Positions 1 to 11,727 of a stretch of 64,000 bases of DNA are shown here, piece by piece. A program made the translations under genes and the position numbers. Source of the DNA: Selaginella tamariscina (Eukaryota; Streptophyta; Lycopodiopsida; Selaginellales; Selaginellaceae); contig PUQB01000263.1 in the NCBI GenBank assembly GCA_003024785.1, positions 221,331 through 285,330 of the forward strand, given 5' to 3'. Under the pieces are notes generated by a model, which had not been told where the DNA came from, did no database searches, and worked only from the letters and a program-made list of their open reading frames with translations. How positions within the stretch are numbered: position 1 is the first letter of the stretch; the number at the start of each line of letters is the position of its first letter.

Positions 1-299
1 GGAAAGAGGTACAGGGAAGTGGCTAGTGGGAAGCGTCAGGAGAGTACCAGTAAGGTGATGAAGACACCACCGGGGAAAAACAAAAGATATCACGGGTGAT
101 GCCTATGCGGAAGTCCGTGCGGAAGGGAAAGACGAAGCCCGCGGCGGAGAGCATCCATTTGGATGATGAGTATTCGACAGGAACAGGGGAAGAGGAGGAG
201 GAAGAACTTGGAACAGGTTTTGAGGGTGAAGCCGCTGAAAACTAGAGAGCCATAGAAGGTGGGGCAGCATCTGGAGAAGAAGACGTTGGAGGGAGTGGT

Positions 300-1412
300 A
301 TAGATGGAGCTAGAGAAGCCACATGAACAAGTACCAACGACTCAGACAAAGCCAGTAAAGGATAAGCCGAAAGAGCAGTTGCAGGATAGGATGTCTGGAG
401 TACACAATAAGAAAGAGAAGTCGCCTGAGTTGCAGGAGATGATGAAGGAGGAGCTACCAACAAGGGAGACAGGGAAATCGGTGGAGCAATCACCGAAGCA
501 GTTAGGGAATAAGGGAAAGGAGATTCTCGAGGATATTCCAGGAACAGTTGAGGAGGCAATTGCAGTTTTGTTGCAGTTACCAACAGGGCAAGCTCAATCA
601 CCAAGTGAAGTCATGGGACGTGTTCCAATGACACGGCAGCCATGGTTCAACCGTGGAGTGGCAGGGCATTCCCCAAGAGGCAAAGTATGTTTGCACGAGG
701 AGGGTATCCTATGCATCACGCAGGTGGGGGAATGACTCATTGCTACGAAGCTGTGGCTGAAGAAATGGCAACGGAGTTTATGGAGCCAGGGACGTTCACG
801 GATGGTGGTAAGCGTCAGAAATCCTTCAGACAGGAGGAAGTGCCTATGGAGGTTGAGGTACAGCTGGCGTAGGTTCTGTCTCGTATGCAGCAGGAGATAC
901 TAGACAAATCAGCAAAGGTGAGTTCAACATTGCAGGATGTACCACAGTTGGCTTCAGCGTTGTACAACCAGTTTGTGAATATGGGGTATATAGTGAAGGA
1001 CAGAGCACGGATTCGGAGGTTGATTGCAGAAGCGGTGGAGGCAGTGATAATGCCAAAGATCAACACCATGTAGGCTACACTTAGCAGAATGGGAGCACGA
1101 CCGGTGAAGGCAAGGACTCCTAGTCTTACAGTCCTTGAGAGGAAGCCTGTGAGTGTTTCAGAACCTATGCCGATGACGCAGAAGATAATCAGGACGCAGG
1201 AAGAACTCCGATAGGGAGGAGCACTCTTGACAGTGTTGGGGGAGGAACTTCAGCGACTGTAGGTGGAGAACTAGGGTCTCCGACTGCAGGTGGCATCCAT
1301 GGCGCAAGAAATGGAGAAGATAAAGACGGAGTTTGTGAGGTACAAGGAGGAATACGAGACAGAGTATCCTAAGGAGCCGCAGGAGAATGAGGGTGCAGGA
1401 CAGGTGCAGTGA
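300..1412 (+). pseudogene. Degenerate gag-like retroelement ORF, all internal stops TAG
   Basis: A hydrophilic, Lys/Glu/Gln-rich reading frame. The stretch 642-1412 stays in one frame, interrupted by TAG codons at 870, 1071, 1212, 1260 and 1272 before a TGA at 1410. An overlapping frame (304-735) covers the more upstream part, so at least one indel is present. The part around 1230-1330 has heptad-like spacing (leucines alternating with Gln/Glu) typical of a coiled coil, and the internal TAGs fall where glutamine would fit. No nucleocapsid zinc knuckle or protease motif was seen. The chromodomain fragment downstream on the same strand suggests the 5' (gag) side of an internally deleted Ty3/gypsy element. 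That assignment is inference; the protein itself is not recognised. Confidence 0.4.
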
Positions 1413-1969
1413 GGACACTGCAAATCTTAAGGTGGGGAATAATGTTAGAGGCCAAAAATATAGCATGCATACATAGGACTTTCCTACGATGGAGGAATAA
1501 CTTGTAAGAAAGTAGTAGTAGGAAATACCCTGTGTACAAGAAAAATCCTACAGTAGCAGGATAAATCCTACAGGGTAGGAAGGATCCTACGGTTGCACGA
1601 AGCAGACAATTATGACGGTTGGAGGAGGACAGGATTCGATTAGGGCAAGCTAGGGCAAGAAGGGGAAAGAGACTATGAAGGTTATGAAGGCTATGGAGAA
1701 CAATGCATGAGAGAGAGAGTATCTTTGGGAGAGAAGTAAGTCTCCACACTTGCTATCTCTTTGTATTTCATATAGTAATGCAAGTGCATGTTTATGGTGT
1801 ATTGTGAATGCTTATACATGGCAATGGCCAAAGCAAAATCCTATCCTTGACCTTAGAGATGAGATAAGTACATATATAGAGCTCTCTATTGGACGAAATC
1901 CCCTACACTTTAACTTGCAAAGCTTTTCCTGTGCTGTGAACAGTAATTTTACACACAGGAAAGTTTTGT
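1413..1969. other. Non-coding spacer with CCTACAG-type short repeats
   Basis: No credible coding frame. Around 1475-1595 there are several copies of ATCCTACAG/CCTACGG-like words, resembling the units of the tandem array at 2385-2575. This could be what remains of repeat-containing retroelement non-coding sequence. The protease, reverse transcriptase, RNase H and integrase core expected between gag and the chromodomain are absent. Confidence 0.4.
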
Positions 1970-2354
1970 ATGTTAACAGGCCTTTACAGAATTGCGGCTG
2001 AGGTCAATTATGTAGCTTTCCGACTCAAGTTACCATCTATGATGAAACTTCATCCTGTATTTCACACCTCTTTGTTGGAGCCATATCATCCTTCTTCTCT
2101 TCCTGGTCGTGCTTCTTCTCCTCCCCCTCCTATGATCATTGACGGTGAACCTGAGTACGAAGTTGCAGCCATCCTTGATTCTCGTCTTCATCGCCACCAA
2201 TTTCAATACTTGGTGGATTGGAAAGGTTATTTGCCTACCGATTGCACTTGGGAATCTGCCATCCAACTTACTCCATGCTTTTTCCAAAGTTGCTGCTTTC
2301 CATCAGTTTTATCCTGCTAAACCAGGTCCTAAGACTCGTGGAACTCGTCCTTAG
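1970..2354 (+). pseudogene. Chromovirus (Ty3/gypsy) integrase C-terminus and chromodomain, truncated
   Basis: The 3' end of a Ty3/gypsy polyprotein. Visible in order are the integrase C-terminal block (FRLKLPSMMKLHPVFHTSLLEPY), a proline-rich linker, and a chromodomain (EYEVAAILDSR, then QYLVDWKGY and TWE). Chromodomains of this class steer integration toward heterochromatin. The frame shifts near 2270, after the TWE block; the last part (HAFSKVAAFHQF to a TAG at 2352-2354) is read in the +1 frame. The catalytic integrase core and reverse transcriptase are missing, so the copy is dead. The family assignment is secure because this block order is diagnostic of chromoviruses. Confidence 0.85.
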
Positions 2355-2384
2355 GGAGGAGGTGTTGTCACGACCCGATACAAG

Positions 2385-2575
2385 ATGTAGGATACAGGAT
2401 ACGGGTTACAGGATATGCCTATAGAATATACCTATAGGATATGCATGTAGGATATTCCTACAGGATATGCTATAGGATATACCTACAGGATATGCCTGCA
2501 GGATATTCCTACAGGATATACCTATAGGATATGCCTATAGGATATACTACAGGATATGCCTAGAGGATCTATGAC
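2385..2575. repeat. Tandem minisatellite of GGATATGCCTATA-like units
   Basis: About a dozen head-to-tail 12-14 bp units (variants of CTATAGGATATGC and CTACAGGATATTC) directly downstream of the retroelement stop codon. Purine/pyrimidine alternation at fixed positions shows decay from one unit. Probably part of the element's 3' non-coding region, or expanded from it. Confidence 0.75.
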
Positions 2576-3228
2576 CAGATTAAAGCTTCGACCTAATTGT
2601 TGTACAATCAGTTATTATCAACACCAGTCTTTGTACGATCAATCTTGTCTTGTCTTGTTCTGTCTTTGCCTCCTACTCTTGTTTGTTCCTGTGTTCCTAG
2701 TTCCTGTCATGCTCCAGTTCCTATCTTGCTCCCTACTTCTGAGTCAAGCTTTCTTGTTTTTGAAATCCTGTTCACTTCCTTATTCCTGGATCGTGGCTTG
2801 ACAATGCCATGTTATCAAATGATTCTTTTCTTCTCCACCTCAGAGTCTCCTCTCAATGAGTACAACTCAATTCTCATATTCTCAAGGTCTACTTTGTTGT
2901 TGATCAACATTTCCAGCTTGGTGAAAAAGTTTCGCATGAACGCCATTACTGAGAACACCTTCAATGTGTTCGTTCTTGAACTCCTGACTTCATGCTATTA
3001 ATTTATTGCTTCATCTCAACTACCTGTCTAAAGAAGTGTCCACGCCTTCGTCTTTTTCTTAGGAAAACTTGAAGAAACCAACAAAGAAGCTCACCAAATT
3101 TGCCTTAGCTTGTTGCCCCGTCTTGCTGCCAAGTTTCATAATTTAGGACTTGGTTGTGTGATGTAGTTTCTATAAAGCTTTCCAAGGCCTTTACCGATGA
3201 GGCCAAGAGCCTTGAAATCCTTATCTTT
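2576..3228. other. Unassigned sequence between retroelement and transposon
   Basis: Moderately AT-rich. Open stretches exist on both strands, but none has recognisable domains. It forms the left genomic flank of the nested transposon and ends in the CCTT at 3229-3232. Confidence 0.4.
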
Positions 3229-3232
3229 CCTT
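3229..3232. other. Candidate left 4-bp target duplication (CCTT), outer transposon
   Basis: CCTT lies immediately outside the ATGCAC terminus at 3233. The same CCTT lies immediately outside the opposite terminus at 30362-30365. A 4-bp match alone is weak, but the inner copy shows the same arrangement with a different tetranucleotide. Confidence 0.55.
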
Positions 3233-3260
3233 ATGCACGTGTTTAACTAAAGTGGGCATG
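3233..3260 (+). repeat. Terminal inverted repeat, outer copy, left (gene-2 end)
   Basis: Begins ATGCAC and ends TAACTAAAGTGGGCATG. It shares this core with the other three element termini (11701-11727, 24529-24555, 30335-30361). Confidence 0.75.
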
Positions 3261-3531
3261 ATACGTGAAAATGGGAATATAAAATAAATTATTAATTAAT
3301 ACTTAAGTTTTAATTATTAATTAATCATTTAATTAATATGTAATTAAGCCTTAAATATTAATTAATTAATTAATTAATCCTTCAATAACCTTACTTAGTA
3401 AGGAATATTCCTAAAATATCTTAGAATATTCATATTATTCTAAAAATAGTTTACAATAATGAAGAAATACTATCAAACATAATTACAATGAAATCATTTT
3501 CTTATCAACATGTTAATTTTTTTATAAATAC

Positions 3532-6500
3532 TTTCTTCCTATCATACAAAGAAATCTTCTTATTTTGTCTAAATCATCACTCTCCGGATTAATCAAATCA
3601 TTTTGGTCAATATCTTGATGTTGTTGCCACCACTTAACACTCTCACGAATGCAATTGGGAGTTGCCATCCTTGTTAATACATAAGATATGATAAGAGAAG
3701 GTCTGCATAAAGGCTCATCTAAAAAACTGACGTTCCTTAAGAATAATATTATAAAGCACCCGGTTGCTATCCTTCATTTTATAAAATTCAATATCACGAG
3801 AAAGAAAAGCTTCAGGAAATGTATGATACGGTGGATACTGCTCACAAAAATTTTCGAGATTCTTCTTTCTGAGGCACGTATCCAAGTAGTTCACTAGCTC
3901 ATCCATGATATCGGTATCAGAATATGGATCGAAAGTGATTGGATGAATACAAGCAATGTTTTGGTTGAGCATAGCCTTCTGAGGAGAGTCGTCTACTACT
4001 AACATCTGTGCGTTCTTCATTATCCTTAAGCGACTGATCTCCCCATGAGTCCCAATTATTCTTTCATTCTTGAAGAAGTACGGCTTGCTTTCCTTTCTTA
4101 TATTGTGAAATTCGAGAGGTTTATAACATATTCGCTGGTCAAAAATCCAATCTTTACGAATCACCTCTTCTGCAACACTACAATGTTTCTTAAGTAAATT
4201 CAACAGCAGTGTTAAGTTATGAATCTGCATGCATGACCAAATCCCCATAAGCGCACCCATCTCCTTAAGCTTTGAAAGAGACGATCCAACCCTGGACGAA
4301 AAAAATATCATATCGAAATTTACCATGACAAGGAATGAAATCTCCTTGTTTGATTCTTTTTTCTATCCTGGGCCTTTGTCGATGAAGCAGAACACCATTG
4401 ACATCCAACAACACAATATAGCCATGAGTAACATGAGATAGCGTTGCCCTTGAATACTTTGCAAATCACTTGTTTGCTCCCTTTCACATTTATCCGTTGC
4501 CACTATCTCGTTGCCTATCCCTTCATCATTTAATTGTACATCATCCTTACAAGATTCAGATATTGCATGCGCTGAAGCAATTGATTTCGGAATGAAGCCA
4601 ATAAAATGATGATGAAAAAATGAAGTGGCCCCATGGTAACGATGTTTGAGCTGCATTATTATCTATTTCCTGCATGAACTCTGTCATTCTGACATGTGGC
4701 ACAAGAAATTGTCGCCAAACCCCTCTCTTACCTCATGGCAATGCTGAAAATCCATGTTCTCAATGTTCATTACATCTGCAAAATGATAATTAGCTGACCT
4801 TAAAATTATTCAAGGTATATTATTTACCTTGTTAATGTGTGACCCATGTTTGAACTAAAAGCTTCATTAATCCTGAGAATTTATTTTCTGTACAAATATA
4901 AAGAAATATACAAAAATGCCTTATGTTACACTCATTTACAACTATTCCTCACTCTATCAATTCATTAACAATTCTTCTTCGCTATTACCTTCTGAGTGAG
5001 GCGAAGAAGGTTTAAGCCGCTTGTGAGATGGTTCAAGATCTTCTGCATCTTCTATTGATGTTTCCATGGGTAATGGAGTGTGCGAATGTTCTGTACTCCT
5101 CGAGAAACTTCCGGTCTAATATCTGATTGAAGTTCGTTCTCAGACTCCGAGATTGAACCAGATTCACCTTCAGAGCTATCGCACTTATCTGGAGGGAACT
5201 TTCTCAAATACGCCTTTATGGATTCGTTGGGGTACTCAGTTGAGACCCAATCTATCCACTTGTTCAGGTCCTCAACCATGGTCTTATCCTTTTCAATGGC
5301 AACACACATGTATGCCGAAGGTAACACTCCTTCAAGACGGACCCCCTAGTGCAGTAGTCAAAAACCCACGCATCACTGTGAGGACCCCTAATCAAGTTGA
5401 CGATGCTCCGTGCCGCTTGACTTGTAATGTTGGATAACGTACATTGCCGAATACGTCACTCCCACCTATCGGTGTATCGGATGGAGGTTCAGGGCCGTTG
5501 GAGTGCAAACAGATGCCTGGCCAGTCATTTGGAAGCTTGAAATTGTTTGGCGCATTCCTAACAACCAAGTGAACAACGGTATCAATGCACTTGGATTAGC
5601 ATCGTTCATATAAAATCCTGTCCAACGATGTCTATTCTTCTTGGCGAAGGCGAAGGCAAAAGTATCGGTGACATGAGCAGAATCAAGAAATAAATACCTG
5701 AAAAAGTAGGTATCAGTGAAGAGCGCAAGCATGAATTCAATAATAAATACCTTCTATGTATATGCTTGCACGGCTAAGTTTCTCCACCAGATCCTCTAGT
5801 GCCCTATCTGTCGAAAGATTTTTTGACACCCGCCGATCCATCACGAACAATTGAAACGGTTTCCTACAAGCAGTGATGTTACCCCAAAGTCTCCGAATAA
5901 CAACAAACATCTGTAGGGCTTGTCGTGATTCGTAGCATCCTCCTTTATAAGGTTCAATTCGGTTCTTCCTCTGCTGCTGAAGGACTGCCATAAGAGAAGG
6001 CGTCATCCCAATGTTCTCCTTTTTGGCGTTGGCGTGCAATAGATTCTTGCCTAGATCTTCCGATTGTTCACCCATTCGACAAGCATATCATCGTTCGTCA
6101 CATGCAAATATTTGCTGACCTCTTCATATGTTGAGGTCGAGGTCCAACCCAGTTTGTGGCAGTGTATTCCCAACCACTCCTTGAAATGCCTGACCGTCTT
6201 CAACTCCATTGCCTTGAGATGAAAAGGAGAGGTTGGGCTGCTGTTATTAATTTGTAGTTTGCCATCGATCACCAAATCAGCCAAGACTTCCATCTCCTCC
6301 ATCGTTGTTCCATTTAAAGGCTTCAACCATGTGAGCTTGAAATCGTTGTCTACATCCTTTGTAGATTGAACAGACTTAGCCTTCGGCGTCTTACTGGGTT
6401 TTTTTGCAGACTTTTCTGAGGGCTCCACTTCACTTGTCTGCTTCTTCTTCAGTGTTCCTTTTGAAAAGGATTCCATAATCCCCAACCTCTGAGAAAAAGA

Positions 6501-7751
6501 CAGATTAATATACCGGCAAGATAAATCCCGCCCAGACAATTTGCTTACCCGGTAGTTCGCAGATTGTGTATTTCCTGCAGTAACTCTTTGTGGTCGCTCA
6601 AGAGATTCCCAACACGGATCGCGTGTGTTTAAACTTCTCCCATATTTTGCTGTTGTAGTGGTTGTGTCGGCAGCGGTCCCATTCGCCGATAACTTATGGT
6701 ACTGCTCGATTGTGAGATTCGGCTTCGCTAAAAATGCCGATCTTTTGTCAGCTTCTCACGGGTATGCTCGGAAAGTTTTGTTGCCATCGTTCCTTTGTTG
6801 TGTTCCTCGAGAAGTCGTTGGGCTGCCGTTATTGTGTGCTGGCCACTAATGATGTAGTACTTGATAGATTTTTATTCTTCGTCTGAATCTTCATGAGTTG
6901 TTCTAGTGTTGTGATCCAGACTTTGTCAGCGCCCTTCCTTCTTTCATAGTATAGACACAAAACAGCATTATGTGGAACGGTATAAGAATTGTCGTCCTTC
7001 ATCTTCTCCATGAGCTCAGCTACACATTCCTGTTGAGTGGCCTGTAATTGAAGTTTGGGTTGACGCTGCAATATTTAACCCTACAAGGATAAATCTTTTC
7101 ATCCAACATCATTTCCTTGTGACTTATTGCAGCATGAGATGCCACAGGTGCAGCTGACAAAACGATTGATGATTTTCTTTTGCGATCCGAATGAACATGT
7201 GTGATCCCCGACTGCAGCTGTTCTAGTGTTCTCGGCACACTCTTCCAGCTCCCGAAGCTTCCTAAGCAAATTGAACGTGATCTGTAGAGAACCTGAGACC
7301 GAGCCACCTTCTCAATCTCCCTTATGATGTCGCTGTGTTCTTCTTCAATGTGAAGAGGGAAGATTGCTCCACTTGCTGATTTTCTGTATTGTGAAGCAAT
7401 ATCTCCTGACAATACACCTACTCAATGAGTCTGAAGATCTTCGAAGTAGACATCCAGATGGATCCCCTCCATAGATGGGCTTTCGTTGAGTTGAAGAAGA
7501 ACTCCAAGGTCAACATCATTAGTGAACACGTGAACGTCATTATCCACAAGTCGACAAAACCACCCGAAATTAATGTTGTAACTGACGACCTCTGGATCCG
7601 AGAACGTGACATTGGATGGAACAAGGCATATCTGTCGAGAATCGTCCAATCTGGGTTCGCAACCTGCTTTTGGGTGCTTGACTAGCGAATCTACTTTCCA
7701 TTGTTTTGCTTGTCCATGAGATGTGACAGAGGTTAATTTGACAGCAACCAT
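3532..7751 (-). pseudogene. Transposon gene 2, outer copy: multi-exon protein with C-terminal FCP1/NIF-like HAD domain
   Basis: Read on the minus strand. The most upstream exons (7751-7422, 7412-7020, 7071-6829) encode unrecognised sequence. A second block starts at the ATG at 6476 with a Lys/Ser/Pro-rich tail, followed by KTVRHFKEWLGIHCHKLGW and LFVMDRRVSKNL regions that I also do not recognise. The 3' exons (4656-3532) encode an FCP1/NIF-type HAD fold: GIWSCMQIHNL, DWIFDQR, SKPYFFKNE and the Asp-rich VVDDSPQKA motif with a downstream IHPITF. Members of this fold remove phosphate from proteins such as the RNA polymerase II tail. The equivalent of motif I reads LLDVNG in the inner copy (Asn at the second aspartate position), as in a known plant subclass, so catalysis is uncertain. 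Several frame breaks occur, including six Ts at about 3725-3730 against five in the inner copy. Exons upstream of 6735 have no counterpart in the inner copy. Confidence 0.6.
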
Positions 7752-8279
7752 GGTTGCTCCAATGCGCTTCCCATTTATCTTAAATTATGGCCAAGTTGAT
7801 TCCAGAATCCCCTACCCATCTCTTCTCCTGCTCTTGTCTTTAATGTCACCTCAATTCCACATCTGAATACAAAAATGATTAGTTCAAGTATCCGAGTATA
7901 ACAGATTTTATTTAATTCTTACCCAGAATTTGACGACGACTCCATACTAATGACTCGATCTCCTTGTTTGATAAATCGTCCTTCTGCAAAATAATACACT
8001 ATGAATACAAATCATATAAAAACGCACACACACTTGTATAAACCCGAATATACAAAAATAATACACAGAGAGAAGTAGACGTAATTAACTGTCCGAAGCT
8101 CACATTTGTGCTAGTGCAAAAGAAAGATAACATTTCGTTTTAAACCACCACAAATGTGAGCTCTGGACAGTTTTACATAGATTCCTAGCTTTTACTCGAA
8201 ATATTATGATAAGATGATAAAAGTAAATAAAATGAGATATGCAACTTATATATACTAATACACATATATATTCACATGG
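7752..8279. other. Upstream region of transposon gene 2 (outer copy)
   Basis: AT-rich sequence with possible small upstream exons or a leader (an acceptor-like pyrimidine stretch, then sequence around 7860-7990). It includes a short inverted repeat around the words CACATTTGTG/CACAAATGTG (about 8100-8160). No complete coding unit is visible. It lies between the gene and the palindrome array, so promoter sequence is likely here. Confidence 0.35.
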
Positions 8280-9765
8280 AAGGTGCGGCGGGATTAATCT
8301 CGCCACCCCTTCAATGCCTCATGAAAGAGTGGGCGGGATTAATCTCGCCACCTTTCTGGAGGCCTTGAACGGGAGTGTGGAATTAATCTTGCCACCCTTC
8401 TCGGTCTCAGAGAGAACTGGGCAGGATTTATTTCTCACACCCCTTCAGTGACTCCAGAAAGGAGGCGGGATTAATCTCGCCCACCATGTAAGGGATGGTT
8501 AAATGAATCTCGCCACCCTTCCCAGTCCCCTCCATTGGTATGTTGTAAACCTTCTACGTCTTTATACAGAAACGTTTGGGATTGGTCCAACTCACCAATG
8601 GAGGAAAAAGGGAAGGGTGGCGAGATTCATTCTCCAACAGGCATTGAAGACTCGGCGGGATTAATCCCGCCGCCCAGGGCCTTCACTCGATCCCTATGCG
8701 GTGGGATTAATTCCGCCGGACGGCAATTCCCTGCGCGGAATCGGGCGGATTAATCCCGCCGCCTAGGCACTTCAGACAGGCCAATGGCGGCGGGATAAAT
8801 CCCGCCCGATTCTGCGCAGGGCATGCGTACGCGGCGGGATTAATCCCGCCTCCCAGGCCCTTCACTCGGGCCTTAGTCAGCGGATTAATCCCGCCGAACG
8901 CCAATGCCCTGTGCAAAATCTTGCGGGATTAATCCCGCCGCCTAGGCCCTTCAGGCAGGCCAATGGCGGCGGGATAAATCCCGCCCGATTCCGTGCAGGG
9001 CATGCGTACGCGGCGGGATTAATCCGGCTCACCATGTAAGGGATGGTGAAATTAATCCCACCACCCTTCTCAGTTCCCTCCATTGGTATATTGTAAACCT
9101 TCTCCGTCTCAGATAGCATTAGTTGGGATTGATTCAACATACCAATGGAGGAAAAAAGGGTGGCGGATTAATCCCGCCACCGGGCAATGAAGGTTCGGAG
9201 AGATTAATCCCGCCGCCCTCTCGTAAATCATGCGCTCACACATATATATTGTCTGCGGCATTTTGAACAGGGATGGGTGGGGCGGGATTAATCCCGCCGC
9301 TTATATCCTGCGGAAGTGCCTGAGCGGCGGATTAATCTTGCCGCCCTCCGCGAAGGGCATGAGCGTGGGGCGGGATTAATCCCGCCGTTCATGTCCTGCG
9401 TGAATTCCCTGGGCGGTGGATTAATCCCGCCGCCTTACGCGCAGGACATGTCATGCAGGCTCTTCGGTTAGGATCTTTCATGCAGGCTCTTCGGTTAGCC
9501 TCATGAGCGGCGGGATTAATCCCGCCGCCCATCCCGTGTAAATGCCCTGCACGGAATCCACCGGGATTAATCCCGCCCATTAGGGCCTTCACACAGGCCA
9601 TTGCCGGCGAGAAAATCCTGCCGCATTCCGCGCAGGGCATGGGTGAGTGGCGGGATTAATCCCGCCGTCGAGGCCCCAACCATATAGCGGCAGGATTAAT
9701 CCCGCCGCCGAGGCCATAAACCTATAGCGGCGGGATTAATCCCGCCGCTCAAGGGGCTTAGCGTG
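8280..9765. repeat. Palindrome array 1 (outer copy): GGCGGGATTAATCCCGCC with spacers
   Basis: Dozens of perfect or one-to-two-base-variant copies of the 18-bp palindrome GGCGGGATTAATCCCGCC, one every 35-60 bp, in an otherwise AT-rich element. Spacers are mostly unique but occur in inverted pairs: words such as CCTGCGCGGAATCGG recur as their reverse complement across a central palindrome. At the gene-proximal end (8280-8520) the units are more decayed and pair with GCC-ACC edges. The array sits 5' of gene 2. Every unit is two GGCGGGA/TCCCGCC half-sites around TTAA, so each could bind a dimeric protein or extrude a small cruciform. Confidence 0.95.
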
Positions 9766-9835
9766 TGTGCGAGAGAAAAAAATAATAAATAAAAAAATTA
9801 TACAGAAAAAACACACACATATATATATATGTGTG

Positions 9836-9878
<43 letters not shown>

Positions 9879-10637
9879 AGGAGTGTACGTGTGCGTGCAA
9901 GAGATAGATAAATAAATAAAATTATACAGTACTGGTACAATATATGTGTGTACATAGGTATATATATGTATATCGTGTGTATGCGTGTGAGCGAAACAAA
10001 TAAAATCATACAGATAAACAAACACACACACACACATATATATACACAGGAGTGTGCATGTGTGTGCGAAAAGTAAAACTAATAAATAAATAAAATTATA
10101 CAGATAAACACACACATATATATGTGTGTATATAGATATATAACCCATAGAGAAAAAGAGAGAGTCTGTGAATATATAAGCATATATATAAACTAGTGTT
10201 GTATACTATTTGTTAATATGCATTGATTATATATAATATATATATATATGTGTGTTGTGTGTGTGTGTGTGTGTGTGTGTAAAGCAGTGTGCGTGTGTGG
10301 AGAGATAGATCAATAAAAAAAATTATATAGATACTGGTACACATAATATATGTATGTATATATGTATATAGGTATGTATATATGTGTATATGTATATTGT
10401 GTGTATGCGTGTGTGAGCGAAACAAATAAAATCATACAGATAAACAAAACACACACACACACATATATATACATAGGAGTGTGCGTGTGTGTGCGAGAGA
10501 TAAAACTAATAAATAAATAAAATTATACAGATAAACACACACATATATATATGTGTGTATATAGATATATAACCCATATGAATATATAAGCATATATATA
10601 AACTAGTGTTGTATACTATTTCTTAATATGCATTGAT

Positions 10638-10678
<41 letters not shown>

Positions 10679-10800
10679 AAGCAGTGTGCGTGTGTGGGAG
10701 AGATAGATCAATAAAAACAAATTTATAGATACTGGTACACATAAAATTATACGCACACTCCTATACATATATACATACATACATATACACACACACACAC
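9766..10800. repeat. Microsatellite block with ~430-bp tandem repeats (outer copy)
   Basis: Dense (CA/TG)n, (TA)n and GTAT runs. A longer unit is superimposed: AATAAATAAATAAAATTATACAG followed by CACACATATATATGTGTG, AACCCAT and AAGCAGTGTGCGTG, seen near 10080 and again near 10509. Open frames here are low-complexity Tyr/Ile/His strings and not genes. Mirrored at 18650-19865 in the inner copy. Confidence 0.85.
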
Positions 10801-11690
10801 ATCTCACTTGTGTGCACAGCCGCCGCCGCCGATTTCACAGCCGCCGCCTCTTGAAACCCTAAGAATATACTTAAATCCTAAAGGAATTAAATATATATAT
10901 TAACCCTAATAGAATATTCCTTCTGAGAATATACTTAAACCCTAAAAAGAATAAAATATAGATTCGCCCTAAACGAATATTCTTTCATTATATTATTAGC
11001 GTGTGCGTGTGCGTGGGTGTATCACATACACCCCAAAATATAAATCATGCAGGGATTTAACATGTGTGTGTCCATGAGAGTGTTAAAGTTTCATGTATAT
11101 CAATACATACATATACATACATAGTATATGAGAGAAGAGAGACAGTACATATTATGGATCATGCATGGTGTGTATTATACACACAGACATACATACATAT
11201 TAGTACATAATATTAGAGAGACCGAGTACATATTATAGATCATGCATGGTGTGTATGTTTGAGAGAAGACAGACAGTACATATTAACATGGATCATGCAT
11301 GGTGTGTATGTATGAGAGAAGACAGAAAGTACACATATATACATACAGAGTACATATATATACATACACACGTGTATACACACAGACATACATACATATT
11401 ACATGAGTAAATTCATTGTGTTACATATTAGGGTTAGGGTTTAGGGTTTAGGATGGATCATGCATGGTGTGAAGAGAGAGTGTTGAAAAATTATTTTTGT
11501 ACACACATGTATACCACAGGGTTTAGGGTTTAGGGTTTAGGGTTTGTTCCCAACAAGCTTAATATAAATATTACACATGTAAATTCAATGTGTTACATAC
11601 ACACAGATTGAATACATATATCATACATGCGTTGAATATGATGTTTTCAATAAAGAAGTAACATATTTCTTCAGTTTGGTTTAGGGTTGT
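10800..11690. repeat. Telomere-like and CATGCATGGTGTGTAT repeats (outer copy)
   Basis: Contains short runs of TTTAGGG (11428-11453 and 11518-11546) and several copies of a diverged unit containing GATCATGCATGGTGTG with GAGAGAAGA-CAGTACATAT (11110-11350 and 11455-11480). A GCCGCC-rich patch is at 10820-10850. The block lies at the internal junction where the inner copy inserted. Mirrored at 17611-18650. Confidence 0.85.
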
Positions 11691-11696
11691 GCATGT

Positions 11697-11700
11697 GTGT
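11697..11700. other. Candidate 4-bp target duplication (GTGT), inner transposon, left
   Basis: GTGT immediately precedes the ATGCAAG terminus at 11701, and GTGT immediately follows the opposite terminus at 24556-24559. The context is GT-rich, so chance is possible. The precise rejoining of the flanks supports it. Confidence 0.55.
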
Positions 11701-11727
11701 ATGCAAGTTGTAACTAAAATGGGCATG
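11701..11727 (+). repeat. Terminal inverted repeat, inner copy, left (transposase end)
   Basis: ATGCAAG followed by TTGTAACTAAAATGGGCATG. The same 27 bases occur as reverse complement at 30335-30361, the transposase end of the outer copy. Confidence 0.8.

Noticed and set aside
8280..9765. CRISPR array
   Set aside because: Regular palindromic repeats with spacers, but the context is eukaryotic (introns, telomere-like repeats). Spacers are mirror copies of each other, there are no cas genes, and the repeat is only 18 bp.
9766..10430. Several 60-116 aa open frames
   Set aside because: They are translations of CA/TA/GTAT microsatellites (Tyr, Ile, His, Thr strings) and appear on both strands.
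11420..11550. A chromosome end or assembled telomere
   Set aside because: Runs are only two to four TTTAGGG units, internal to a transposon and present in both orientations.
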